A DNA stretch of 64,000 nucleotides from an uncultured Caulobacteraceae bacterium (GTDB lineage Bacteria > Pseudomonadota > Alphaproteobacteria > Caulobacterales > Caulobacteraceae), in the NCBI GenBank assembly GCA_937138625.1, contig CAKZPF010000003.1, positions 372,001 through 436,000 on the forward strand, read 5' to 3'. The notes beneath the pieces are model-generated. The model was not told the origin of the DNA. It did no database searches and saw only the letters and a list, made by a program, of their open reading frames with translations. Numbering within the stretch: position 1 is the first letter of the stretch; every line of letters begins with the position of its first letter. Positions 34,650-43,121 of this stretch are shown here, in pieces. The position numbers and the translations under genes were made by a program.

Positions 34650-35882
34650 TTAGTGCAAATTGGCCACGCGGGCTGGGTTGCTTTCGAAATAGTCATCAAT
34701 GCTGCGGGCCACAGCCGCCATCATGTTGGCACGGTTGTTTTTGTCTTTCAGACGCTTCAGGTCCTTTTCACTGGACAAAAAGCCCATCTCCAGCAGCACA
34801 GCCGGCACATCCGGTGCCAGCAATACGACAAAGCCCGCATTGCGGTGCGTGTTGCGCAACAGGGGCGTCACGGGTTTCAGATTTTGGGTCAGGGTCTGGG
34901 CAAAACGCGCCGATTGGTTTTTGGTTTCTCGCTGGGTCAGATCAACCAAAATGCGGGTGACATCTTGGTCGCGCTGGCGCAGCTCCTTGGCATCCAAAAT
35001 CCAATTTTGACCATTGACGATCGAGCGGGCCACACGGCTCGAGGCCTTTTCCGACAGTGTATAAACCGACGCGCCCTCAGCGCCCTTGGGGCCCGAGTCG
35101 GCATGAAGGGAAATAAACAGATCCGCATTGGCCCCACGGGCTTTGCGCACACGATCTTTCAACGGGATGAAAGTGTCATCCGCCCGCGTCATCACCACCT
35201 TGTAGCGGCCGGTGCGCTCCAGTTGGCGCTTCAATACTTTGGCGGCATCCAAATTGACATCTTTTTCATAGACCTGGTCGGATTTGGCCACGGCCCCAGG
35301 GTCTTGGCCACCGTGACCGGCATCGATCACGACCACACGTTTGCCTTGGTGGGGGGGCGCGAACACGGCATTGATGACTTGGCCATTGGATTGTCCGGGC
35401 GCCTGCATGTTGCGCGGTGCCAAATCCACCACAAACCGGTAGTGATCCACGCCCGTGCCCGGCTTCAGCAGAAACGAGCGCCGCACCACAACATCGTCTG
35501 AAAGCTCAAAGAAAAATGTGGCCTGACGTTTGTCTTGATCCGCCTCCCAGGTGGTGACGGCCCCCTGCCCGCGGCCCGTGGTAAACCCCGGCAGCTCGAC
35601 GCCAGAAAACACCAAACGAAAGGCTTTGTCGCCCTCGGCTGGTGCCAAAATCTTGGGCGTGGCCTTGCCTTTCAGATCAATGACGATCCGGGTGTGTTCA
35701 GCCGAGGTACCAAAACGCACCCCCATGGCCTCGGTGGCGGTGGCCAAACCCGCAAACAGCGCGCTAAAACCCGCGCCGAACACCAACAGCATCACGGCGG
35801 CCACAACAATGGCCACCATCGATGGGCGTTTACGGACTTTGGGAAAAGAAGGTGCCCCCGTGGGGGCCTGCGGGTCTGTCAT
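34650..35882 (-). CDS. amiC: N-acetylmuramoyl-L-alanine amidase with AMIN domain (AmiC type)
   Basis: This enzyme cleaves the bond between MurNAc and the stem peptide, typically to separate daughter cells. An N-terminal membrane/signal segment (residues about 22-45) is followed by an AMIN domain (TRIVIDLKGKATPKIL ... FRLVFSGVE). The zinc amidase_3 domain follows, with ligands in VVVIDAGHGGQDPGA, YEKDVN and LFISLHADSG and catalytic Glu in VLLEMGFLS. The 410 residues match the family. EnvC-type activators are not in the window. It is divergent from rne across about 480 bp. Confidence 0.95.
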   Translation of the reverse strand: MTDPQAPTGAPSFPKVRKRPSMVAIVVAAVMLLVFGAGFSALFAGLATATEAMGVRFGTSAEHTRIVIDLKGKATPKILAPAEGDKAFRLVFSGVELPGFTTGRGQGAVTTWEADQDKRQATFFFELSDDVVVRRSFLLKPGTGVDHYRFVVDLAPRNMQAPGQSNGQVINAVFAPPHQGKRVVVIDAGHGGQDPGAVAKSDQVYEKDVNLDAAKVLKRQLERTGRYKVVMTRADDTFIPLKDRVRKARGANADLFISLHADSGPKGAEGASVYTLSEKASSRVARSIVNGQNWILDAKELRQRDQDVTRILVDLTQRETKNQSARFAQTLTQNLKPVTPLLRNTHRNAGFVVLLAPDVPAVLLEMGFLSSEKDLKRLKDKNNRANMMAAVARSIDDYFESNPARVANLH

Positions 35883-36364
35883 GCGGTTCTCGCTGTTTCG
35901 CGATGTGTTGGGTTTTCTTGATGCTCACCCTATCATATCGACGTAGACAAACCGTTAAATGGTTTGTGCTTGAGTGAAATCGCTTTTCTTTTGACAGCAA
36001 GCTGTATAAAGTTAGCAAGCTGGTTTTCCCAGATTCCCGATGACCGCCGGTTTTTTCGAGCAGGCACGGAGATCTGAAACCGACACGGGCATATGCCCAA
36101 ATTTTCCCTGGGCAGATTGCCATTCATGGCTACGCCCACCTGGTCCCAGTCAGAGAATACAGGCTGAGGCCACACCGAACCTCGGTCCGGGCCGGCTGAC
36201 AAACGGCTTTGACCACAACAGGATTATACACCAGATCATGCAGACCATGGCATATCACCGTTCTTCACCCCGTTTCCGCCGTTGTCTCGGCGCCCGGGCC
36301 GAACGCGCTGTGGCCTGCCCAACACGTAACTGGCGGCGCGCGCGCCGCACCGGAGACTATTTCT
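35883..36364. other. amiC-rne divergent intergenic region and rne leader
   Basis: This 482-bp gap separates amiC (minus) and rne (plus) starts. No gene is supported, although a plus-strand frame runs into rne from 36209. RNase E genes commonly have long 5' untranslated leaders that mediate autoregulation, so a long rne leader is plausible here. A TTGACA (35991) and a TATAAA (36005) occur but are only 8 bp apart, too close for one promoter. Confidence 0.5.
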
Positions 36365-38872
36365 ATGTCCAAAACGATGCTGATCGATGCCGGCCACCCG
36401 GAAGAGACCCGTGTGGTCGTTCTCAACAAAGGGACTGTTGAAGATTTTGATTTCGAATCCTCGGCCCGACAACAACTCAGAGGCAATATTTATCTCGCCA
36501 AAGTCACGCGCGTAGAGCCGTCACTGCAGGCGGCCTTTGTGGAGTATGGCGGCAATCGCCATGGCTTTCTGGCCTTTAACGAGATCCACCCCGACTATTA
36601 TCAAATCCCCGTCGCGGACCGTGAGGCCTTGCTGAAGGAAGAAGCCGAAGCCGCCAAGGCTGAAAACGAAGACGATGACGCCCACGCCGGTGAAGACGAG
36701 GACTTCAGCAGTCGGCCCAAGCGCAAGCGCAATCAACACTATAAAATCCAAGAGGTTATCAAGCGCCGCCAGATCATGTTGATCCAGGTCGTCAAGGAAG
36801 AACGCGGCGGCAAAGGGGCGGCGCTGACCACCTATTTGTCCCTGGCGGGCCGCTATTGTGTGCTGATGCCCAACACCGCGCGCGGCGGCGGCATCAGTCG
36901 GAAGATTTCGAACGCCACCGACCGTAAACGCTTGAAAAGCGTGGTCGACAGCCTGGAGGTGCCCGACGGCATGGGGCTGATCATCCGCACAGCCGGCGCG
37001 AAAAAGACCAAGGCCGAGATCAAGCGCGACTATGATTATCTGATGAAAACCTGGTCGGACATTCGGGAAAACACCCTGAAATCCATTGCGCCCGCTTTGA
37101 TTTACGAAGAAGAGACCCTGGTCAAACGTGCCATCCGAGACATGTACGACAAGGATGTCGACAAGATCTTGGTGGATGGGGAGCCGGCCTATCGCGAGTG
37201 CAAGGACTTTGTGAAAACCTTGATGCCCAGCCACGCCAAAAAGGTGCAGCACTATAAAGACAAAGTGCCCCTGTTTACCGAATATGGCGCGGAAAAACAG
37301 CTCAAGGCCATTCACAGCCCTGTGGTGCCCTTGAAGTCTGGCGGCTATTTGGTCATCAACCAAACCGAAGCCCTGGTGGCCATTGATGTCAACTCGGGCA
37401 AGGCCACCAAAGAGCGCAACATCGAAACCACGGCGACCAAAACCAACTTAGAAGCCGCCGAAGAGGCCGCCCGGCAAATGCGCCTGCGGGACCTGGCTGG
37501 CCTGGTGGTCATCGATTTTATCGACATGGATGACAACAAAAACGTCCGCGCCGTCGAAAAACGCCTGAAAGACGCCCTGAAACACGACCGGGCCCGCCTG
37601 CAGGTGGGGCGGATGTCGATGTTCGGCTTGATGGAAATGTCCCGTCAGCGCCGCCGCACGGGCGTGATGGAAAGCTCGACACATGTGTGCGAAAGCTGCC
37701 AAGGATTGGGCCGTGTGCGCACTGTGGAAAGTGCGGCGCTTGAGGCTCTGCGCGCGCTCGAGGCCGAGGCCATGAACGTCGAGGGTGGCAGTGTCACCGT
37801 GGCAGTGCCCGCCGATGTGGCGATTTATATTCTGAATGAAAAGCGCCACTTCCTGAAAGATATTGAAGACAAACACGAGGTTTCTGCCCGCATTGTGGTG
37901 GGGGCCGCCGACCCGCAAACCGACCACGAAATCAGCTCGGACGGCGGCCGCAAGGTCAATGCCGCCGGCGACAAACCCACCTTGCAAGAGGCCCTGCGTG
38001 AAGACGAGGCCAAGAGTGACACTGATGGGGACGGCGAAGGCAGCGGCAAACGCAAACGTCGCCGGCGGCGTCGCAGACGTGGGGGTGGCGGTGATAACGC
38101 CGAGACTCAACAGCAGGATCGCGACGAGCAAAACGATTCGGATGAGTCGCAAGACGAGACCTCAAACTCAGGACCAGAGTCCGAAAGCACACCTGACACC
38201 GACAAAGGCAGCAAACGCCGCCGGGGTGGTCGCCGTCGCAAATCTGATGATCAAGCCCAAGATGGTGACACACAAGGTGGTGACACTGTGGTGACCGCCG
38301 AGGCTGATCCCGAGTTGCAAAAGATCTCGGACGCAGATCCCCTGGCCGCTTTGAATGTGCAACAGGTGCAGTTTGCTACTGCGTCAGCGATGGCAGGGTT
38401 TGGCCCTTCGGATGAAGACGCGGCCTCTGATGAGGACAAACCCAAACGTAAGCGCCCAGCACGCAAGAAAAAAGAGGACGAGACGGCAGCCACCAGTGGT
38501 GACGACCCTACTGACAGCGACACCGAAGACAAACCCGATCAAAACAAACCTAAGCGCGGCCGCCGCAAACGCAGTGCCCCCGAGAACACCGAGGCCGCCT
38601 CACCAGCCGAGGACACTTCCGCCGAAGATAAGCCCAAAGCCAAACGCAAACCCCGGGCGAAAAAGGCTGCAGAACCTGCGAAAGCCGAGACGACGGCCGA
38701 CGTGCCCGCCGATGTGCCCGTGGCCAAAACCGAAGTGGTGGTGGATGCCCCCCCGAAAAACCCAGTGATCGAGGTCGTGGGCGCGCAAACAACCGACCAA
38801 GACACCACCGCAAGCAGCGGCGCCCAGCGCGGCGGCTGGTGGCAAAAGCGCGGCGGTTTGTTCAAGAAATAA
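36365..38872 (+). CDS. rne: Ribonuclease E
   Basis: RNase E makes the rate-limiting endonucleolytic cuts in mRNA decay and rRNA/tRNA maturation and scaffolds the degradosome. The S1 domain starts near residue 38 (NIYLAKVTRVEPSLQAAFVE) and has an acidic/basic insert (residues about 85-125). The catalytic metal site lies in ALVAIDVNSGKATKERN and LVVIDFIDMDDN. The zinc-link is CESCQGLGRV. The C-terminal 300 residues are disordered, with alternating acidic stretches and Arg/Lys clusters (KRKRRRRRRRR, KRRRGGRRRK) that suit RNA binding. The ATG at 36365 has GGAG 9 nt upstream; the open frame from 36209 is an overextension. The protein has 835 residues. Confidence 0.97.
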   Translation: MSKTMLIDAGHPEETRVVVLNKGTVEDFDFESSARQQLRGNIYLAKVTRVEPSLQAAFVEYGGNRHGFLAFNEIHPDYYQIPVADREALLKEEAEAAKAENEDDDAHAGEDEDFSSRPKRKRNQHYKIQEVIKRRQIMLIQVVKEERGGKGAALTTYLSLAGRYCVLMPNTARGGGISRKISNATDRKRLKSVVDSLEVPDGMGLIIRTAGAKKTKAEIKRDYDYLMKTWSDIRENTLKSIAPALIYEEETLVKRAIRDMYDKDVDKILVDGEPAYRECKDFVKTLMPSHAKKVQHYKDKVPLFTEYGAEKQLKAIHSPVVPLKSGGYLVINQTEALVAIDVNSGKATKERNIETTATKTNLEAAEEAARQMRLRDLAGLVVIDFIDMDDNKNVRAVEKRLKDALKHDRARLQVGRMSMFGLMEMSRQRRRTGVMESSTHVCESCQGLGRVRTVESAALEALRALEAEAMNVEGGSVTVAVPADVAIYILNEKRHFLKDIEDKHEVSARIVVGAADPQTDHEISSDGGRKVNAAGDKPTLQEALREDEAKSDTDGDGEGSGKRKRRRRRRRRGGGGDNAETQQQDRDEQNDSDESQDETSNSGPESESTPDTDKGSKRRRGGRRRKSDDQAQDGDTQGGDTVVTAEADPELQKISDADPLAALNVQQVQFATASAMAGFGPSDEDAASDEDKPKRKRPARKKKEDETAATSGDDPTDSDTEDKPDQNKPKRGRRKRSAPENTEAASPAEDTSAEDKPKAKRKPRAKKAAEPAKAETTADVPADVPVAKTEVVVDAPPKNPVIEVVGAQTTDQDTTASSGAQRGGWWQKRGGLFKK

Positions 38873-38902
38873 ACGCGGTTTGACACGAGACCATTGAAAC
38901 AC

Positions 38903-38932
38903 CGGGGATCTGAGCCATCAGATCCCCGTTTT
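38903..38932 (+). terminator. Rho-independent terminator of rne
   Basis: CGGGGATCTGA (38903-38913) and TCAGATCCCCG (38918-38928) form a perfect 11-bp stem with a GCCA loop, followed by TTTTC, 30 bp after the stop codon. Confidence 0.9.
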
Positions 38933-39106
38933 CATTTCCGCGCCAGGACCATAATCATCCCCAAACCGCCTTGTGTTCATCTTGGCCTCAGGCGGCGTTG
39001 TGTATGGTCGGCGACTGAATGTGCTGATGATATCCAATCCCTTTTTGCGGGATCATGAGCATTTTGTAAGCTACACAAGCCAAAAGGATAGCGATACACT
39101 CGGCTT

Positions 39107-40516
39107 ATGGTGTTTATGATGCGTCCAGCCCTGACCTGCTCTTGCCGCCCAGCGTCGGTGATGCCCTCGTGGGCGCGTTTGCTGTGCTGGGTAGTGATGC
39201 TGACGGTGGCCATGGGCCAAACGGCGCTGGCGCAGACCCTGTTGCGCGATACGGAAATTGAAGAAACGCTGGATCGGTATGCCCACCCCATCATTCAAGC
39301 GGCGGGGCTGCCCCCTGAGTCTGTGGAAATCCATCTGATTGGCGACAAGCAGATCAACGCCTTCGTCACCGCCGGGCGCAATATGTATTTCAACACCGGT
39401 TTGATTCTGAAGGCGGAAACCCCCAACGAGCTGAAAGGCGTCATCGCCCACGAAACCGGACACATCGCCGCCGGGCACATTGCGCGATCGGACCAAGGCA
39501 TCAAGGCCGCCATGCAGCCCTTGTTGCTGACCATGGGCCTGGGCGTTTTGGCCGCCGCCGCGGGCCGGCCGGATGCGGCCATTGGGCTGTTGGGCAGTGC
39601 GCAGTATTTTGGCACGCTCAGCTATTTGCGCTATAGCCGCAACCAAGAATCCGCCGCCGACCAAGCGGGCATGCGCTACCTCGAGGCCACAGAGCAATCC
39701 GGCGATGGCTTGGTGGCGTTTTTCGAGCGTTTTCGCTTCCAAGAGGTGATGTCCGAGGCCAAACGCTATCCCTATTTCCGCACCCACCCCTTGTCATCGG
39801 CCCGAATTGCCGCCCTCAGGTCACGGGTCGCCGCTTCGAACATCCAGGCCAAAGCCGACAGCCCCGAGGACGTAATGGCCCTGAAGATGATGCAAGCCAA
39901 AATCGAGGGCTTTTTGAACCCGCCAGGCCAGACCTTTGCCAAATATCGTGACACGGTGGTCACCCTACCCGGTCGTTACGCGCGCGCCATTGCCTTTTAT
40001 CAAAACGCCGAGACCGAAAAGGCCTTGGCGATGATCACCGACCTGATCAACGACCAGCCTTTCAATGCCTACTTTTGGGAGCTGAAAGGCCAAGTTTTGC
40101 TGGAAGCCGGTCGCGCGGACGAGGCCATCGCGGCCCATCAGCGCTCGGTGGATTTGATGCCAGAGGCCCCCTTGCTGCGGATCAATTTGGCCCAGGCCCA
40201 GATCGTCAGTAAAGATCCGCAATGGGAAGATGAAGCCCTGGCCAATTTGCAGCACGCCCTGGCGCGGGAAAAAGACAACAGCTTTGCCTGGTATCAACTG
40301 AGCATTCTGTATGATCGCCAAGACAAAGACGGCGAAGCGCGCCTAGCCTCGGCCGAGTCGCGCTATTATGCCGGCGATTTGAAACAAGCCCTGGTGTTTG
40401 CCATGCGCGCCCGCGAGCATCTGACCCGTGGCACGCCCGAGTGGCGCCGCGCCGCCGATATCGTGCTGGCCTCGGAGCCGACCAAAGGCGATATTCAGGC
40501 CCTGGGCGAGCAATAG
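39107..40516 (+). CDS. M48-family periplasmic metalloprotease with TPR domain (BepA-like)
   Basis: The protein (469 residues) has a long N-region and a hydrophobic signal segment ending near TALAQ (residue 43). The M48 domain has the zinc motif HETGH (115-119), with the third ligand Glu probably in RNQESAADQAGMRY. The C-terminal half is made of TPR-like helices (KALAMITDLINDQPFNAYFW, ADEAIAAHQRSVDLMPEAPL). This is the layout of BepA/YfgC, which degrades or chaperones misassembled outer-membrane proteins such as LptD. dsbA-like follows about 115 bp downstream, and a joint envelope-quality role is inferred. Confidence 0.92.
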   Translation: MVFMMRPALTCSCRPASVMPSWARLLCWVVMLTVAMGQTALAQTLLRDTEIEETLDRYAHPIIQAAGLPPESVEIHLIGDKQINAFVTAGRNMYFNTGLILKAETPNELKGVIAHETGHIAAGHIARSDQGIKAAMQPLLLTMGLGVLAAAAGRPDAAIGLLGSAQYFGTLSYLRYSRNQESAADQAGMRYLEATEQSGDGLVAFFERFRFQEVMSEAKRYPYFRTHPLSSARIAALRSRVAASNIQAKADSPEDVMALKMMQAKIEGFLNPPGQTFAKYRDTVVTLPGRYARAIAFYQNAETEKALAMITDLINDQPFNAYFWELKGQVLLEAGRADEAIAAHQRSVDLMPEAPLLRINLAQAQIVSKDPQWEDEALANLQHALAREKDNSFAWYQLSILYDRQDKDGEARLASAESRYYAGDLKQALVFAMRAREHLTRGTPEWRRAADIVLASEPTKGDIQALGEQ

Positions 40517-40633
40517 CCTCACATGGCATACCCCACACGCTATAACTTTGCCCACCATAAGATGACAAAGAATTCAATCGGCCCGGGCTTTGGAATCAGC
40601 TAGGGATGATTTTTTGAGCTTGGAGAGCAGACC

Positions 40634-41425
40634 ATGAGCACACCATCCCGTTTTCGCCGCCTACGGCCCCTGAACACCCCTGCCAAAAATACGCCAATGA
40701 AAGCCACCCTGGCGGCCCTGGCCCTGAGTGTCAGTGTGGCGGCCTGTTCGCCCGAGTTTCAAAAGGACAAAATGGGTCCCATCATCAAAGACTATTTGAT
40801 GAATAACCCCGAGGTGGTGCGCGACGCCCTGATCAAACTGCAAGAGCAAGAAGAACAAGAAAAATACGCCGCCCTTTCCGAGGCCATTGCCTCGGAATCC
40901 GAAGCCCTATTCAACGACCCCCGCGATTTTGCCGTGGGTCCCAAAGATGCCAAAGTGCAAGTCGTCGAGTTTTATGATTATAAGTGTGGCTATTGCCGCA
41001 CGGCAGCTCCCGAAGTGGCCGCCATGATTGAAAACAACCCGGATGTGCGCTTTGTTTTCAAAGAACTGCCGGTGCTGGGCGGCAAAGGCTCGCCGTCTTA
41101 TACCATGGCTTTGGCGTCCTCGGCCGCCGCGCGCCAGGACGAAGGCTTTTTGGATTTCCACCAAAAGCTGTTTGAAACGCCACCCAATTCAGACGAGCAA
41201 CTGTTCGCGCTGGCCAAAGATGCCGGCCTGGATGTGCAGCGCCTGAAGGCGGACATGAAAGACCCCGCCCATGTCGAACGTTTTGATGCCACCTTCCGGT
41301 TGGCGCAAAAGGTTGGGGCCAGCGGCACGCCCACCTTCATCATTGGCGATCAAATCGTTCCCGGCTGGAGCCCTGAGCGCATTCAGAAGGCCATGGAAGA
41401 GGCCAAAGCCGAGGCAGCCAACTAG
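40634..41425 (+). CDS. DsbA-family thiol:disulfide oxidoreductase, lipoprotein form
   Basis: The protein carries a thioredoxin fold with active site CGYC (118-121) and cis-Pro in GASGTPTFIIGDQ. It is the Com1/ScsC-like branch of DsbA, with an N-terminal helical extension (KDYLMNNPEVVRDALIKLQE) that often mediates oligomerisation. A lipobox VAAC puts the lipidated Cys at residue 38. GGAG 7 nt upstream supports the start at 40634, despite the long 22-residue n-region; an alternative ATG is at 40697. It probably oxidises or isomerises envelope disulfides. A strong terminator follows. Confidence 0.92.
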   Translation: MSTPSRFRRLRPLNTPAKNTPMKATLAALALSVSVAACSPEFQKDKMGPIIKDYLMNNPEVVRDALIKLQEQEEQEKYAALSEAIASESEALFNDPRDFAVGPKDAKVQVVEFYDYKCGYCRTAAPEVAAMIENNPDVRFVFKELPVLGGKGSPSYTMALASSAAARQDEGFLDFHQKLFETPPNSDEQLFALAKDAGLDVQRLKADMKDPAHVERFDATFRLAQKVGASGTPTFIIGDQIVPGWSPERIQKAMEEAKAEAAN

Positions 41426-41446
41426 ATCGCACATCTTCGGACCATC

Positions 41447-41482
41447 AAAAAAGCGCCCCAGGTTTTCTGGGGCGCTTTTTTA
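41447..41482. terminator. Bidirectional terminator between dsbA-like gene and thiG
   Basis: AAAGCGCCCCAG (41450-41461) and CTGGGGCGCTTT (41467-41478) form a perfect 12-bp stem with a GTTTT loop. T-runs flank both sides, so it can serve both convergent genes. Confidence 0.9.
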
Positions 41483-41509
41483 TACCCAAAGCTTCGATTG
41501 TCACCCCGC

Positions 41510-42310
41510 CTAAATCAAGCCCGCCAGAGGGGACGAGGGATCGGCATAGCGCTTTTTGGCCATACGACCGGCCAGATAGGCTTCGCGCCCCGCGATCACA
41601 GCATGTTTCATAGCGCCCGCCATGCGCACGGGGTCCTTGGCCTCGGCGATGGCTGTATTCATCAAAATGGCATCACATCCCAGTTCCATGCCCACCGCCG
41701 CATCGGACGCCGTGCCCACGCCAGCGTCCACCAACACAGGGACCGACATGGCTTCGACGATCAGACGAATGTTCACCGGATTTTGAATGCCCAAGCCCGA
41801 ACCAATGGGCGCACCCAAGGGCATGATGGCCACGGCCCCTGCATCTTCGCATTTTTTGGCGTAGACCGGATCATCGGTGCAATAGACCATGACGTCAAAG
41901 CCTTCTTTGGTCAGCACCTTCAGAGCCTTCAGGGTTTCTTCCATATCGGGGAACAGGGTTTTGGGATCAGACAGAACCTCAAGCTTCACCAGGTCCCAAC
42001 CGCCCGCTTCCCGTGCCAGGCGCAGGGTGCGCAGGGCCTCGTCGCCGGTGAAACACCCGGCCGTATTGGGCAAATAGGTGTAGGCTTTGGGGTCCAGGTA
42101 ATCCACCAATTTGGGCGCGTCCGGGTTGGTCAAATTCACCCGCCGCACCGCCACGGTGATAATTTCAGCGCCCGAGGCCTCGGCCGCCGCCGCGTTCTGG
42201 GCATAGTCCGCATATTTTCCCGTGCCTATGATCAAGCGCGAGGTAAAGGTGCGGCCTGCCACCGTCCAGGTGTCATCCGTTTTGGTTTGGGTTTGGGCGT
42301 CCATGGTCAT
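41510..42310 (-). CDS. thiG: Thiazole synthase ThiG
   Basis: ThiG forms the thiazole phosphate of thiamine from 1-deoxyxylulose-5-phosphate, dehydroglycine and ThiS-thiocarboxylate. The TIM-barrel protein shows [20 protein letters not shown], then the Schiff-base lysine in [29 protein letters not shown] and [16 protein letters not shown] follow. The length is 266 residues. It follows thiS by 30 bp on the same strand. No other thi genes are present in the window and no TPP riboswitch fits in the short space before thiS. Confidence 0.97.
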   Translation of the reverse strand: MTMDAQTQTKTDDTWTVAGRTFTSRLIIGTGKYADYAQNAAAAEASGAEIITVAVRRVNLTNPDAPKLVDYLDPKAYTYLPNTAGCFTGDEALRTLRLAREAGGWDLVKLEVLSDPKTLFPDMEETLKALKVLTKEGFDVMVYCTDDPVYAKKCEDAGAVAIMPLGAPIGSGLGIQNPVNIRLIVEAMSVPVLVDAGVGTASDAAVGMELGCDAILMNTAIAEAKDPVRMAGAMKHAVIAGREAYLAGRMAKKRYADPSSPLAGLI

Positions 42311-42340
42311 ATCCCTTTGATGTACATATGCGTCTGGTGG

Positions 42341-42565
42341 TTAACCGCCACCAACAAATTCAACCAGCTCGATGCGATCCCCATCGGCAACCTGAGTGTA
42401 TTCCAGTTGGCTGCGGGGCACGATGTTCAGATTATGTTCGACAGCAGCCTTTTGTGGATCCAGTCGATGACGTCGGATGACGTCTGCCAAGCTCAGGCCA
42501 GGCTCAAGGTCGATAGGCTTGCCGTTCAACTGGATGGTGATGGAGGTGCAGGCGGTCTTGGTCAT
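42341..42565 (-). CDS. thiS: Sulfur carrier protein ThiS
   Basis: ThiS is a ubiquitin-like protein whose C-terminal glycine is adenylated by ThiF and converted to a thiocarboxylate that donates sulfur to ThiG. The 74 residues (ITIQLNGKPIDLEPGLSLAD, then AAVEHNLNIVPRSQ and GDRIELVEFVGGG) fit the family. The tail has three Gly rather than the minimal two. The thiS-thiG pair is tightly spaced. Confidence 0.95.
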   Translation of the reverse strand: MTKTACTSITIQLNGKPIDLEPGLSLADVIRRHRLDPQKAAVEHNLNIVPRSQLEYTQVADGDRIELVEFVGGG

Positions 42566-42631
42566 GCCCCTGCATAGCCTGACGAGCCACGACTGACAAT
42601 GGTGTCTGTGGGGGTGTCTGTAAGTCGCCGC

Positions 42632-43102
42632 CTAGGCGGATTTGGCGATAGGTCGGATGGTTGCGTCTGTTGTGCCCTCGTCGCTGTCTTTGGATGCGAC
42701 ACATGCCAAAGTGACCCGCAAGCCCTCACACAGGCTTTTGGGCGTAAAAGGTTTGGCGATGTGTTGATCAGCCCCGGCCTCAAGGGCCGCTTGCACGTGA
42801 TGGGCCATGGCATTGGCGCTCAGCATGGCCAGGGGCGTGTGTCGCCCGGTGCCCTGCTCGGCGGCGCGAATGGCTTGCGTGGCCGTCACACCGTCCATCA
42901 CTGGCATTTGCATATCCATAATGATCAGATCAAACGGCTCGCGGGCATGGGCCTCGACCGCCAGTTGGCCATTTTCCACCATGGTGATGTCGTGCTCATA
43001 GGACTCGAGCACAATTTGCAGCACCTTTTGGTTGGTGGGGTTGTCTTCGGCCACCAAGATTTTCAACTGGGGACGATCATGGGACACGTCATCGTCTGGC
43101 AC
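42632..43102 (-). CDS. Receiver domain, 3' part of a frameshifted hybrid histidine kinase
   Basis: This frame encodes a full receiver domain: KILVAEDNPTNQKVLQIVLE, phosphoacceptor Asp in FDLIIMDMQMPVMDG, and Lys in HIAKPFTPKS. The apparent start is a GTG inside a longer frame. The same frame continues upstream to 43317 and encodes the kinase G-box end (RRYGGTGLGLAITQAL) and GSTFTLVIPLN, which are missing from the kinase frame. The domain is therefore the natural C-terminus of the upstream kinase, separated by a frameshift at 43318-43319. It could only be made alone if the GTG is used, and no strong ribosome-binding site is seen. Confidence 0.85.
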   Translation of the reverse strand: MPDDDVSHDRPQLKILVAEDNPTNQKVLQIVLESYEHDITMVENGQLAVEAHAREPFDLIIMDMQMPVMDGVTATQAIRAAEQGTGRHTPLAMLSANAMAHHVQAALEAGADQHIAKPFTPKSLCEGLRVTLACVASKDSDEGTTDATIRPIAKSA

Positions 43103-43121
43103 GGGCGGTGTCCCCCCCCCT

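Noticed and set aside
35991-36010. TTGACA and TATAAA upstream of rne
   Set aside because: They are separated by only 8 bp, too close to act together as a sigma-70 promoter.
42566-42631. Possible TPP riboswitch before thiS-thiG
   Set aside because: Only 66 bp separate thiS from the receiver gene and no conserved TPP-aptamer sequence is present.
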